DNA of 5,162 nt from Candidatus Odinarchaeota archaeon. Its GTDB lineage: Archaea > Asgardarchaeota > JAGGXT01. A program made the position numbers and the translations under genes. The stretch is from contig JAGGXT010000098.1 of assembly GCA_021162905.1 (NCBI GenBank), positions 1 through 5,162 of the forward strand, written 5' to 3'. Shown one piece after another: positions 1 through 5,048 of this stretch. The notes below the pieces were generated by a model that was not told where the DNA came from, did not search any database, and was given only the letters and a program-made list of their open reading frames with translations. Position 1 is the stretch's first letter. Every line of letters begins with the position of its first letter.

Positions 1-353
1 ATTTATTTTAGTTTATTTTTGTTTCTCTAATTTTAACAGCTTATCATGATAATTGTAAGATAAGAAGGGATATTATTATCATAACTTATTAAGAAGGAAG
101 GACACAATTGCACTTATCTATGTATACGTATAATCTTGCTAATAGCGCAACAAAATCAGTTGCAACTTCGTTATAAGAGATTATAGAAAGAATATTCGAT
201 GTAGCCTTAGCTTTCTTTGTATATAGCTGAAATATGGTGTTCATATGTGTTGGTGCTAAGTATAGTTTAAAAATGTTTGAATAAAGACATTTAGATAAAG
301 AACGAAATAAGCATTATATCAGGCTTGTTTTGGAATAGGATACGAACGAGAAG
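1..353. other. AT-rich region without a confident gene
   Basis: This stretch follows the stop of the minus-strand SDR gene. I find no RNA gene, CRISPR repeat or long reading frame in it. It contains a 12-base perfect palindrome (TTATCATGATAA, 41-52), a partial copy of its left half (TTATCAT, 76-82), a 10-base palindrome (TATACGTATA, 123-132), a direct repeat TAAGAAGG at 61-68 and 90-97, and a small GCAAC/GTTGC stem at 147-163. The only notable open frame is on the minus strand at 89-313 and is listed separately. Short palindromes are common by chance in DNA this AT-rich. Confidence 0.6.
89..313 (-). pseudogene. possible gene remnant or small ORF, unrecognised
   Basis: A minus-strand frame stays open from just after a TAA at 314-316 to a TAA at 89-91, about 74 codons. 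The only ATG that gives a sensible product is at 244, for a 51-residue peptide, but no Shine-Dalgarno sequence precedes it. The peptide has a cytosolic, helix-like character: a basic stretch (LYTKKAKATSN) is followed by an amphipathic and hydrophobic stretch (NEVATDFVALLARLYVYIDK) and a short tail with two cysteines. This looks more protein-like than the antisense frames, which are broken by stops. It could be the C-terminal end of a decayed gene, perhaps a transposase, or simply a chance open frame. I recognise no family. It lies on the same strand as, and downstream of, the SDR gene, about 40-110 bases beyond its stop. Confidence 0.25.
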
Positions 354-1346
354 TCAAATAAGATTTTGCTGCTGGTACCACTCAATTGTAATTTTCATTC
401 CTTCTCTAAAGTTATACTTTGGGCTGAACCCTAGTTTCTCTTTGGCTTTTTTATTACTATAGGCTCTATTCTTAGTCATATCCCTTACAACCGATGTGTG
501 CATTACAAAGTCGTCAACTCTCTTAATTTTGTTAGCAGTTTCCACAAACCAGATTAAAACTTTTGCTAAAGGAACTGGTATTGATTTTTCTGGTGGTGGA
601 GCCCCAAGTAACTCTGCCATAATGGTAAAGGCGTCCTTGTATGTATAATAGTCATCACTTGCTATGATAAATGTTTCACCAATAGCTGCTGACCTATTTT
701 CGAGAGCCTTAATAAATCCCTGGATCACATCTTCAACATACGTAAAGTGGACGTATTTGTCTCCTTTTCCGGGAAGATATTTCATTTTACCATTAGCGAT
801 GGCTTTAAGAACAGAGTATGTAACATATAAATCTCCAGGGCCATAAACCCCTGTTGGTCTCAAGATTGTTACTGGAAAACCATTTTCCTCATGAAACTTA
901 TTTAGTATTTTTTCTGCCATCATTTTTGAAATACCATAAGTATAATCTGGATTATATGGATGCGTTTCATCGGCGGGAATTGTTTTTACAGGGCCTATTG
1001 CTTCAGTTGAACTTGTATATATGAAGTAATCAACCCCGTTTTTCATAGCATCTTCTGCGATAACTTTCGTAGCCACAACATTCTGCATATAGAGTTTTTC
1101 CCATTTTGCATGGAATCTCATGAGTGTAGCAAGATGAATAACCACATCCACATCCTTTGTTATGTTATCAAGAGTCTTAATTTCTGATAAATCGCCATAC
1201 CTTGTTTCAATTCCTAACTTCTCAAGCTCTTTCACCTTCTCTGAGTTTCTATACATCACGACAATATCATATTTATCTTCCTTTAAAAGGGCATTCACAA
1301 GGTGTCTTCCTATGAATCCAGTAGCCCCTGTCACAAGAATTTTCAC
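354..1346 (-). CDS. extended SDR (NAD(P)-dependent epimerase/dehydratase family)
   Basis: This 330-residue protein is an extended short-chain dehydrogenase/reductase, a cytoplasmic oxidoreductase that binds a nicotinamide cofactor. The N-terminal Rossmann motif is GATGFIG at residues 7-13. A GDL (51-53) and HLA (71-73) follow, then the active-site serine region YTSS (110-113) and the catalytic pair YGISK (Y137, K141). LRPTGVYGPGD (162-172) and an LGFSPK C-terminal element are also typical of the family. After the second strand the sequence is YRNSEK with Arg33 rather than Asp, which favours NADP(H), as in dihydroflavonol-reductase and 3-beta-hydroxysteroid-dehydrogenase-like members. The substrate cannot be read from the sequence; a nucleotide-sugar epimerase is possible but less favoured. 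The frame is open back to a GTG at 1373, but the GTG at 1346 is chosen because GGAGGG (1355-1360) lies 8 bases before it and the Rossmann strand then starts at residue 2. Length and motifs are complete. It is transcribed divergently from the GH1 gene. Confidence 0.93.
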   Translation of the reverse strand: MKILVTGATGFIGRHLVNALLKEDKYDIVVMYRNSEKVKELEKLGIETRYGDLSEIKTLDNITKDVDVVIHLATLMRFHAKWEKLYMQNVVATKVIAEDAMKNGVDYFIYTSSTEAIGPVKTIPADETHPYNPDYTYGISKMMAEKILNKFHEENGFPVTILRPTGVYGPGDLYVTYSVLKAIANGKMKYLPGKGDKYVHFTYVEDVIQGFIKALENRSAAIGETFIIASDDYYTYKDAFTIMAELLGAPPPEKSIPVPLAKVLIWFVETANKIKRVDDFVMHTSVVRDMTKNRAYSNKKAKEKLGFSPKYNFREGMKITIEWYQQQNLI

Positions 1347-1354
1347 TATATTAT

Positions 1355-1360
1355 CCCTCC
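1355..1360 (-). promoter_or_regulatory. Shine-Dalgarno site that fixes the SDR start
   Basis: On the minus strand GGAGGG(AT) lies 8 bases before the GTG at 1346 and matches the archaeal anti-Shine-Dalgarno sequence. It lies inside the longer frame that starts at 1373, so it argues for the shorter 330-residue product. Confidence 0.8.
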
Positions 1361-1382
1361 AAGCTCCAAACACCTTTATTTA

Positions 1383-1525
1383 TTAACTTATTTTTTCATC
1401 AATTAAGTATTTTATCTCTTCGTCAATTGAAATCGTGTTAATGGAAACCATCTAACAATATCTGGGATGTAAAACTCCGCTACTGGCAGGTTACCATCCC
1501 AACTTTCACCTAATCTTGGAATAGT
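1383..1525 (-). pseudogene. possible decayed gene fragment (two overlapping frames)
   Basis: On the minus strand one frame runs from just after a TAA (1526-1528) to a TAA at 1412-1414. It encodes 37 residues with a protein-like composition: the start reads RLGESWDGNLPVAEFYIPD and the end is basic. A second frame starts at an ATG at 1451, directly after an in-frame TAG, and runs to a TAA at 1383-1385; it encodes 22 residues ending in a clean amphipathic helix (ISIDEEIKYLIDEKIS). A single frameshift near 1449-1453 would join the two into about 47 residues ending just upstream of the SDR gene. No ribosome-binding site supports either piece alone. The helix resembles the acidic ends of small antitoxin-like proteins, but that is too weak to name. 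Chance open frames are a real alternative. Confidence 0.25.
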
Positions 1526-1603
1526 TTAATCTTCGAAGAGCTGAATTTTGTTGAGCCACTAGAGGTTTATGGAAAAGTGAATGATATGATGGGATCTAAA
1601 GTG

Positions 1604-1612
1604 TTAAATATA
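1604..1612 (+). promoter_or_regulatory. TATA-like box for the GH1 gene
   Basis: TTAAATATA is centred about 52 bases before the GH1 ATG at 1660. Archaeal transcription usually begins about 25 bases after the box, which would place the start near 1634. That leaves a leader of about 26 bases containing the GGTGAG site. An A-rich TFB-recognition-like stretch (CTAAAG) lies just upstream but is not a strong match. Confidence 0.45.
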
Positions 1613-1649
1613 CCTAATTTGCCAAAATAAAAACATTAATCTTAGATTT

Positions 1650-1655
1650 GGTGAG
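1650..1655 (+). promoter_or_regulatory. Shine-Dalgarno site that fixes the GH1 start
   Basis: GGTGAG is followed by four bases (AAGG) and then the ATG at 1660. It overlaps the TTG (1648) and GTG (1651) that would give longer products, so those starts are unlikely. The same GGTGAG-N4-ATG arrangement precedes the gene starting at 4065. Confidence 0.85.
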
Positions 1656-1659
1656 AAGG

Positions 1660-3195
1660 ATGAAAAAGAGATTTTTATGGGGTGCTTCAGAGAGTGGTTT
1701 TCAATTTGAAATGGGTAATCCAGAAGGGAAATTCATAGATTCGAATAGTGATTGGTGGGCCTGGGTTCATGATGAAGAAAATATTAAGAAAAAGTTGGTT
1801 AGCGGTGATCTGCCGGAGCATGGAATAAATTACTGGGAGCTTTATAAGAAGGATCATGAGCTTATAAAGAAACTAGGGATGAATGCGTATCGTATAGGTA
1901 TTGAGTGGAGTCGTATATTGGCAATGTCAACACGCGATGTTGAAGTTTATGTTAAGGAGAATGAAGACACAGGGCTTTTTGATAGTATAGTTGTTGAAGA
2001 GGAAGATATGAAGAGGCTGCTTACCCATATAAATAGAAGTGCGGTGAACCATTATAGAGAAATCATAAAAGATTTACGAGAGCAAGGAATAAAAGTAATA
2101 GTTTGTTTGAACCATTTCACATTACCTATATGGATTCATGACCCGATTGTTGCAAGAAGAACAAATTTAGAAGAAGGACCGCTTGGATGGGTAGACCCAG
2201 AAACAGTTATCGAATTTATTAAATATGTATCAGTTGTGGCAAATCTCTTTGGAGATCTTGTTGATATGTGGGCTACACTCAATGAGCCCTTTGTTGTTGC
2301 AGAAGCTGGATATTTAGTACCAGAGGCTGGATTTCCTCCTGGCGTTGCAGCAGCAGAGGGTTATTTGGCAGCTATAGTTAACCTGACAAATGCCCATGTT
2401 CGTGCATATGACGCTATAAAGAAATGGGATACCATCAAGGCAGATGATGATAGCGACGAGGCCGCATTCGTTGGAATAATTCATAATTTTACACCAGTAC
2501 ATCCGCTTAAAAAGGACGACGAAAGAGACATTCAAGCAGCAAAAATAGTTGACTATATGAGGAACAGATGGCTCTTAAATTCGATAGTTAAAGGCGAAGT
2601 GGACCTAGATTTAAATATGGAAATCTCTGACGATGAAAAGCTTAAGTCATTTAGAAACAAATTGGATTGGATTGGTGTTAATTATTATGTAAGATTTGTT
2701 GTAAAACATTCAGAAAAGCCTTTAGTTCCGGGATTTGAACTTGCAAGTTTTGAATTTGTTGCTGGATATGGAGGTGAATGCAAGCCACGAAGTAAATCCC
2801 TTGATAATCGTCCAACAACAGATTTCGGTTGGGAAGTATATCCAGAGGGATTAAGAGAAAGCCTAAATATTGCAGCAAAATACAATAAGCCTATAATAGT
2901 AACTGAAAATGGACTTGCCGACGCCGAAGATGCCTTAAGATCATGGTTCATAGTCCAACATATTCATCAATTAGAGCTTGCTATTAAAGAAGATAAAATT
3001 GATGTTAACGGGTATCTTCATTGGGCACTGACAGATAACTATGAATGGGCTCATGGCTTTAGTAAACGTTTTGGGCTTATCGAAGTAGACTTAAAAACTA
3101 AAGAAAGAAAGCCTCGTAAAAGTTCAGAGGTCTTCAGAGAAATTGCAGAAAATAACGGTCTCACCGATGATCTAACTAAAAAATATCTTCAATAA
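1660..3195 (+). CDS. GH1 beta-glycosidase, archaeal beta-mannosidase-like
   Basis: This 511-residue cytoplasmic retaining glycoside hydrolase of family 1 releases terminal beta-linked sugars from oligosaccharides or glycosides. It is full length for the archaeal LacS/CelB/BmnA clade (about 470-510 residues). The start FLWGASESGFQFEMG includes glycone-binding Q15. R78 sits in YRIGIEWSRI. The acid/base is E209 in TLNEP (208-210), the NYY motif is at 341-343, and the nucleophile is E416 in VTENG. The C-terminal sugar-binding motif is LHWALTDNYEW (W455, E462, W463). At 152-153 it has His-Phe where LacS-type enzymes have His-Trp. Compared from memory, this HFTLP motif, two insertions (around residues 262-272 and 352-368) and many other positions match Pyrococcus furiosus beta-mannosidase (about 510 residues) better than Sulfolobus LacS or Pyrococcus CelB. 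Mannosidase activity is therefore an inference; beta-glucosidase or beta-galactosidase activity is possible. There is no signal peptide or membrane segment. It appears monocistronic, with its own promoter and an oligo-T-rich 3' end. Confidence 0.96.
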   Translation: MKKRFLWGASESGFQFEMGNPEGKFIDSNSDWWAWVHDEENIKKKLVSGDLPEHGINYWELYKKDHELIKKLGMNAYRIGIEWSRILAMSTRDVEVYVKENEDTGLFDSIVVEEEDMKRLLTHINRSAVNHYREIIKDLREQGIKVIVCLNHFTLPIWIHDPIVARRTNLEEGPLGWVDPETVIEFIKYVSVVANLFGDLVDMWATLNEPFVVAEAGYLVPEAGFPPGVAAAEGYLAAIVNLTNAHVRAYDAIKKWDTIKADDDSDEAAFVGIIHNFTPVHPLKKDDERDIQAAKIVDYMRNRWLLNSIVKGEVDLDLNMEISDDEKLKSFRNKLDWIGVNYYVRFVVKHSEKPLVPGFELASFEFVAGYGGECKPRSKSLDNRPTTDFGWEVYPEGLRESLNIAAKYNKPIIVTENGLADAEDALRSWFIVQHIHQLELAIKEDKIDVNGYLHWALTDNYEWAHGFSKRFGLIEVDLKTKERKPRKSSEVFREIAENNGLTDDLTKKYLQ

Positions 3196-3218
3196 GTCTG
3201 ACATTTTGCAATTTCTTA

Positions 3219-3240
3219 TTTTATCTTCTTTTTGATAAAA
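3219..3240 (+). terminator. AT-rich hairpin and T-tract after the GH1 gene
   Basis: TTTTATC (3219-3225) pairs perfectly with GATAAAA (3234-3240) around an 8-base loop, TTCTTTTT. It begins 24 bases after the GH1 stop, within a pyrimidine-rich stretch. Archaeal termination depends mainly on oligo-T tracts, which fits the T-rich loop and the preceding TTTTGC and TTATTTTATC runs. The stem is almost all A-T and therefore weak. It lies between convergent genes, but on the minus strand no oligo-T run follows, so a role in ending the 3313-4065 gene is less likely. Confidence 0.4.
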
Positions 3241-3312
3241 CAATATTACCACTTCTCATTTCTATCGTTTATTTACCCAATTATTTTTCCAAGATTTTCT
3301 AAATATGCTCAA

Positions 3313-4065
3313 TTATCCAAATATATACTGGTTTATTGTGTAGTTGAAGCTTATTATTTGTGCATCTGGTGAGAGGATTATTGAGTATCCGAGAGAATGT
3401 GTTGCGTTATATTGTTTCCACAGCCAGATCATCCATATAAAGCTGAATTCCTTAAAATTCCCATTTAGTAAATAATTAGGGATTAAGCATATCAGATTAA
3501 CTCTAGAGAAGCCGTAATAATTCTGAGTCACAAAATGAGCAGCCTTATAAAGTGCGTTAGCAGGATTATATTGAGAGTAAATATCTTCCGTTGCAATGAT
3601 AGTCCAGTTTACTGCATGCCAACTGCAATTTAGACCATTATAAAAAGGTGTCTGCCAATTTGTGAGGTTGTCAGCTTTGAACCATACAATAAGCTGTTCG
3701 AAATAGTAGCCTGTATAGTTGACTGAGAAAACAATTGTAAACCTTGATTCATTACCTTCTATACGCCTGTATTCGAAAAGCCAGAAATTGTTATAATAAA
3801 CATGCTTCGTGCCATTAATGTCACAGAAGGTAAAGTTGTCAAATATGTTATTTTTTGCTAGTGTTATATTCATGTCGTTTATCTGAATTACTCTCATGCC
3901 GTAATAGTCATTATCGCACAGATATCTTACATTTAGTATATTAGAATCACTATAAATGAAGAGAAGAGGTAACGGCAAGAGAAAAATACTCACTATTATT
4001 GCCAAGAAAACTAAATTTTTTCTAAACACTTTTAGTAGTTGATATATTTTAAAATTTGATTTCAT
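3313..4065 (-). CDS. membrane-anchored, sequon-rich extracellular protein (paralogue 1)
   Basis: I do not recognise this 250-residue family. A short basic cytoplasmic tail (residues 1-17) precedes one hydrophobic segment (about 18-38), and the rest (39-250) is polar, aromatic-rich and presumably outside the cell. That domain has ten N-glycosylation sequons (N66, 77, 84, 105, 116, 133, 146, 153, 220, 241), very dense for 212 residues, so it is very probably a glycosylated surface protein. Recurring elements shared with its neighbour include NFTF, NYTGYYFEQL (116-125), W-A-V-NWT (149-155), YNPxxxLYK (166-174), PNYLL (196-200) and NATHS (220-224). Four cysteines (50, 81, 147, 193) could form disulfides. 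The ATG at 4065 is chosen because GGTGAG lies four bases before it; earlier starts at 4077 and 4095 precede or overlap that site. It lies 148 bases downstream of its paralogue on the same strand, probably with its own promoter or as the second gene of a pair. Its role is unknown. Confidence 0.85.
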   Translation of the reverse strand: MKSNFKIYQLLKVFRKNLVFLAIIVSIFLLPLPLLFIYSDSNILNVRYLCDNDYYGMRVIQINDMNITLAKNNIFDNFTFCDINGTKHVYYNNFWLFEYRRIEGNESRFTIVFSVNYTGYYFEQLIVWFKADNLTNWQTPFYNGLNCSWHAVNWTIIATEDIYSQYNPANALYKAAHFVTQNYYGFSRVNLICLIPNYLLNGNFKEFSFIWMIWLWKQYNATHSLGYSIILSPDAQIISFNYTINQYIFG

Positions 4066-4069
4066 ATTA

Positions 4070-4075
4070 CTCACC
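4070..4075 (-). promoter_or_regulatory. Shine-Dalgarno site that fixes the start at 4065
   Basis: On the minus strand GGTGAG is followed by TAAT and then the ATG at 4065. The motif and spacing are the same as at the GH1 gene, which excludes the longer alternatives at 4077 and 4095. Confidence 0.8.
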
Positions 4076-4104
4076 ATTATTCGTGTGACTATCAAGTTTG
4101 GACT

Positions 4105-4122
4105 ATTGATTACACATTGATT
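4105..4122. repeat. ATTGATT direct repeat upstream of paralogue 1
   Basis: ATTGATT occurs at 4105-4111 and again at 4116-4122, with an 11-base period close to one helical turn. It lies 40-57 bases upstream of the ATG at 4065, roughly where the promoter should be, and no clear TATA box is visible at the expected spot. It could be an operator. A 7-base repeat in AT-rich DNA can also arise by chance. Confidence 0.25.
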
Positions 4123-4190
4123 GCTCTATTTGTAGAATTACTTACATGGATAATATTAGGAGATTAAAGTAAATTCGCATGTGGCTCGGA

Positions 4191-4213
4191 TAAAAACAAT
4201 AGGAATGGAAAAA
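4191..4213 (-). terminator. oligo-T terminator after paralogue 2
   Basis: Read on the minus strand, the stop codon of the 4214-4945 gene is followed at once by TTTTT (4209-4213), and a second TTTTT lies at 4192-4196. Paired oligo-T tracts without a stable hairpin are the usual archaeal intrinsic termination signal. This suggests the two paralogues may be separate transcripts, although read-through into 3313-4065 is possible. Confidence 0.45.
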
Positions 4214-4945
4214 TTATGCGAAAACGTAGCGATGAATATGGCAAGTTATGTTTAATATTCTTGCATTTGGAGTAGCTATTATAGTGTATTTCATTGCATG
4301 CGTTCCATTTAAAGCTTTGCCTAAGAATAAGTACCACAAAAAATCATAGCTCTTATAGTTTTCCAGAAGGAAATTTGGAACAAGATAAATCCCAGTCACA
4401 TATTCGCATCCACAATAACACCTTTCTAAATATAGCATCACCTTGTAGAGTACCTTTGACGGATTATATATTGATGATACATTCTGACCTACAAACAGTG
4501 TCCAATTGATAGCTCGCCATGTGGTAATATTACACTGCAATGGCGTTAAAGGCTTTATGTAAACTTTTGGATGATATGTGTTGAAGAATATCACGAGTTC
4601 GTCGAAATAATTGCCTGTGTAATTACTCAGAAGTGTGATGGCAATTTTTGAGCCATTGTACTCAATAAATCTTAGAACTGTTCGCCAATAGTTATAGTAC
4701 TGATGTGTTCTATTACTCAAATCGTAGAATGTGAAATTCTTCGGTATATATGGGCCTAACAAAAGTATTTGCATCCCATTTAATGTGATGTATCTTTTAT
4801 AACTTGTTTCATCATTTACGTCATACAGATATTCAACTGTAATCCCTTTATAACTTATGAAATATATCAGATAATACGGAGAAAGAGCAAGAAGCATAAT
4901 TAAGGCCATTACCACTAAGTGAGATAAAATGTCATCTATTTTCAT
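4214..4945 (-). CDS. membrane-anchored, sequon-rich extracellular protein (paralogue 2)
   Basis: This 243-residue protein is a paralogue of the product of 3313-4065 and has the same plan: a very short cytoplasmic tail, a hydrophobic segment (about residues 6-31) and a 210-residue outer domain. I do not recognise the family. Nine sequons occur (N70, 78, 97, 108, 139, 147, 155, 213, 232), and about eight fall at or next to those of the paralogue. Shared elements include KNFTFYD (69-75), NYTGNYFDELV (108-118), WRAINWT (143-149), YNPSKVLYK (160-168), PNFLL (190-194) and NGTHA (213-217). Cysteines differ: C138, a cluster C176/C178/C180 and C235. The start is uncertain. The ATG at 4945 best matches the paralogue, but its only Shine-Dalgarno-like element (GTGAT) is 11 bases away. 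ATG 4960 and TTG 4969 have none. The good ribosome-binding site upstream serves another frame (4932-4994). Either that ORF is a coupled leader, or the N-terminus is made by a frameshift. Confidence 0.8.
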   Translation of the reverse strand: MKIDDILSHLVVMALIMLLALSPYYLIYFISYKGITVEYLYDVNDETSYKRYITLNGMQILLLGPYIPKNFTFYDLSNRTHQYYNYWRTVLRFIEYNGSKIAITLLSNYTGNYFDELVIFFNTYHPKVYIKPLTPLQCNITTWRAINWTLFVGQNVSSIYNPSKVLYKVMLYLERCYCGCEYVTGIYLVPNFLLENYKSYDFLWYLFLGKALNGTHAMKYTIIATPNARILNITCHIHRYVFA

Positions 4946-4994
4946 CTTGTGGCAAGTCATCACAAGCAAAATGTATATCCCTCGTCTGTATCAT
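4932..4994 (-). CDS. possible 20-residue leader ORF overlapping paralogue 2
   Basis: On the minus strand an ATG at 4994 follows the strong site GGTGATC (4997-5003) and lies about 48 bases after a TATA-like box, the same spacing as at the GH1 gene. The frame encodes 20 residues: MIQTRDIHFA, then CDDLPQDENR. It stops at TGA 4932-4934, about four codons into the main gene in a different frame. It could be a leader peptide whose translation delivers ribosomes to the ATG at 4945, or the true N-terminus if the sequence or the ribosome shifts frame. With a shift, the tail before the membrane segment would be about 20 residues, close to the 17 of the paralogue. The peptide itself resembles nothing I know. 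Confidence 0.3.
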   Translation of the reverse strand: MIQTRDIHFACDDLPQDENR

Positions 4995-4996
4995 CT

Positions 4997-5003
4997 GATC
5001 ACC
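4997..5003 (-). promoter_or_regulatory. strong Shine-Dalgarno site in front of the leader ORF
   Basis: GGTGATC on the minus strand is an extended match to the archaeal anti-Shine-Dalgarno sequence, three bases before the ATG at 4994. No site of this quality precedes any start in the frame of the main gene. Confidence 0.5.
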
Positions 5004-5035
5004 AATGTTAATTATGCAAAAGATAACCTTAATCT

Positions 5036-5048
5036 ATTAAAATATTTT
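5036..5048 (-). promoter_or_regulatory. TATA-like box for paralogue 2
   Basis: AAAATATTTTAAT on the minus strand is centred near 5042. Transcription would start near 5017 and give a leader of about 20 bases before the ATG at 4994, or about 70 bases before the ATG at 4945. The core AAAATATTTT is symmetrical, so direction rests on the downstream gene. From here to the window end (5049-5162) I see only AT-rich sequence with no supported gene. Confidence 0.45.

Larger units (their letters stand above)
1347..1659. other. divergent intergenic region between the SDR and GH1 genes
   Basis: This gap of about 310 bases separates two divergent genes. Its right end holds the GH1 TATA-like box and ribosome-binding site, and its left end the SDR ribosome-binding site. 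A weak TATA-like run on the minus strand, TAAAATACTTAA at 1403-1414, is at a plausible distance to drive the SDR gene, but other AT-rich runs nearby (1378-1396) make the choice uncertain. The middle, 1383-1525, holds two overlapping minus-strand open fragments listed as a possible pseudogene. The middle part around 1470-1515 seems less AT-rich than the flanks. Confidence 0.5.

Noticed and set aside
147..163. Small stem (GCAAC/GTTGC) as part of a tRNA or structured RNA
   Set aside because: Only five base pairs, with no T-loop (GTTCRA) sequence, acceptor stem or anticodon arm nearby.
108..176. Plus-strand micro-ORF from TTG 108 after a GGAAGGA-like site
   Set aside because: It closes after 22 codons and its continuation is broken by further stops; the minus-strand frame at the same place is longer and more protein-like.
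1347..1373. Longer SDR product starting at GTG 1373
   Set aside because: The added residues are unlike the family and contain the GGAGGG site that serves the GTG at 1346.
664..1386. Plus-strand open frames opposite the SDR gene
   Set aside because: They lie within a gene with intact family motifs and look like antisense shadows.
1648..1659. Longer GH1 product starting at TTG 1648
   Set aside because: That start overlaps the GGTGAG ribosome-binding site, and the family's N-terminal strand begins right after the ATG at 1660.
2314..2951. Antisense open frames on the minus strand within the GH1 gene
   Set aside because: They are shadows of a strongly conserved coding sequence, with no ribosome-binding site and unnatural composition.
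4294..4509. Plus-strand open frame inside the 4214-4945 gene
   Set aside because: It is antisense to a gene supported by a paralogue, and its translation shows no protein-like features.
3313..4945. Resemblance of the paralogues to EpsI (DUF3485), the exosortase/archaeosortase partner protein
   Set aside because: Both have an N-terminal anchor, a tyrosine-rich strand and a C-to-W element, but the typical HSP-x-x-C and GW motif of EpsI is absent and no sortase-like gene lies nearby in the window.
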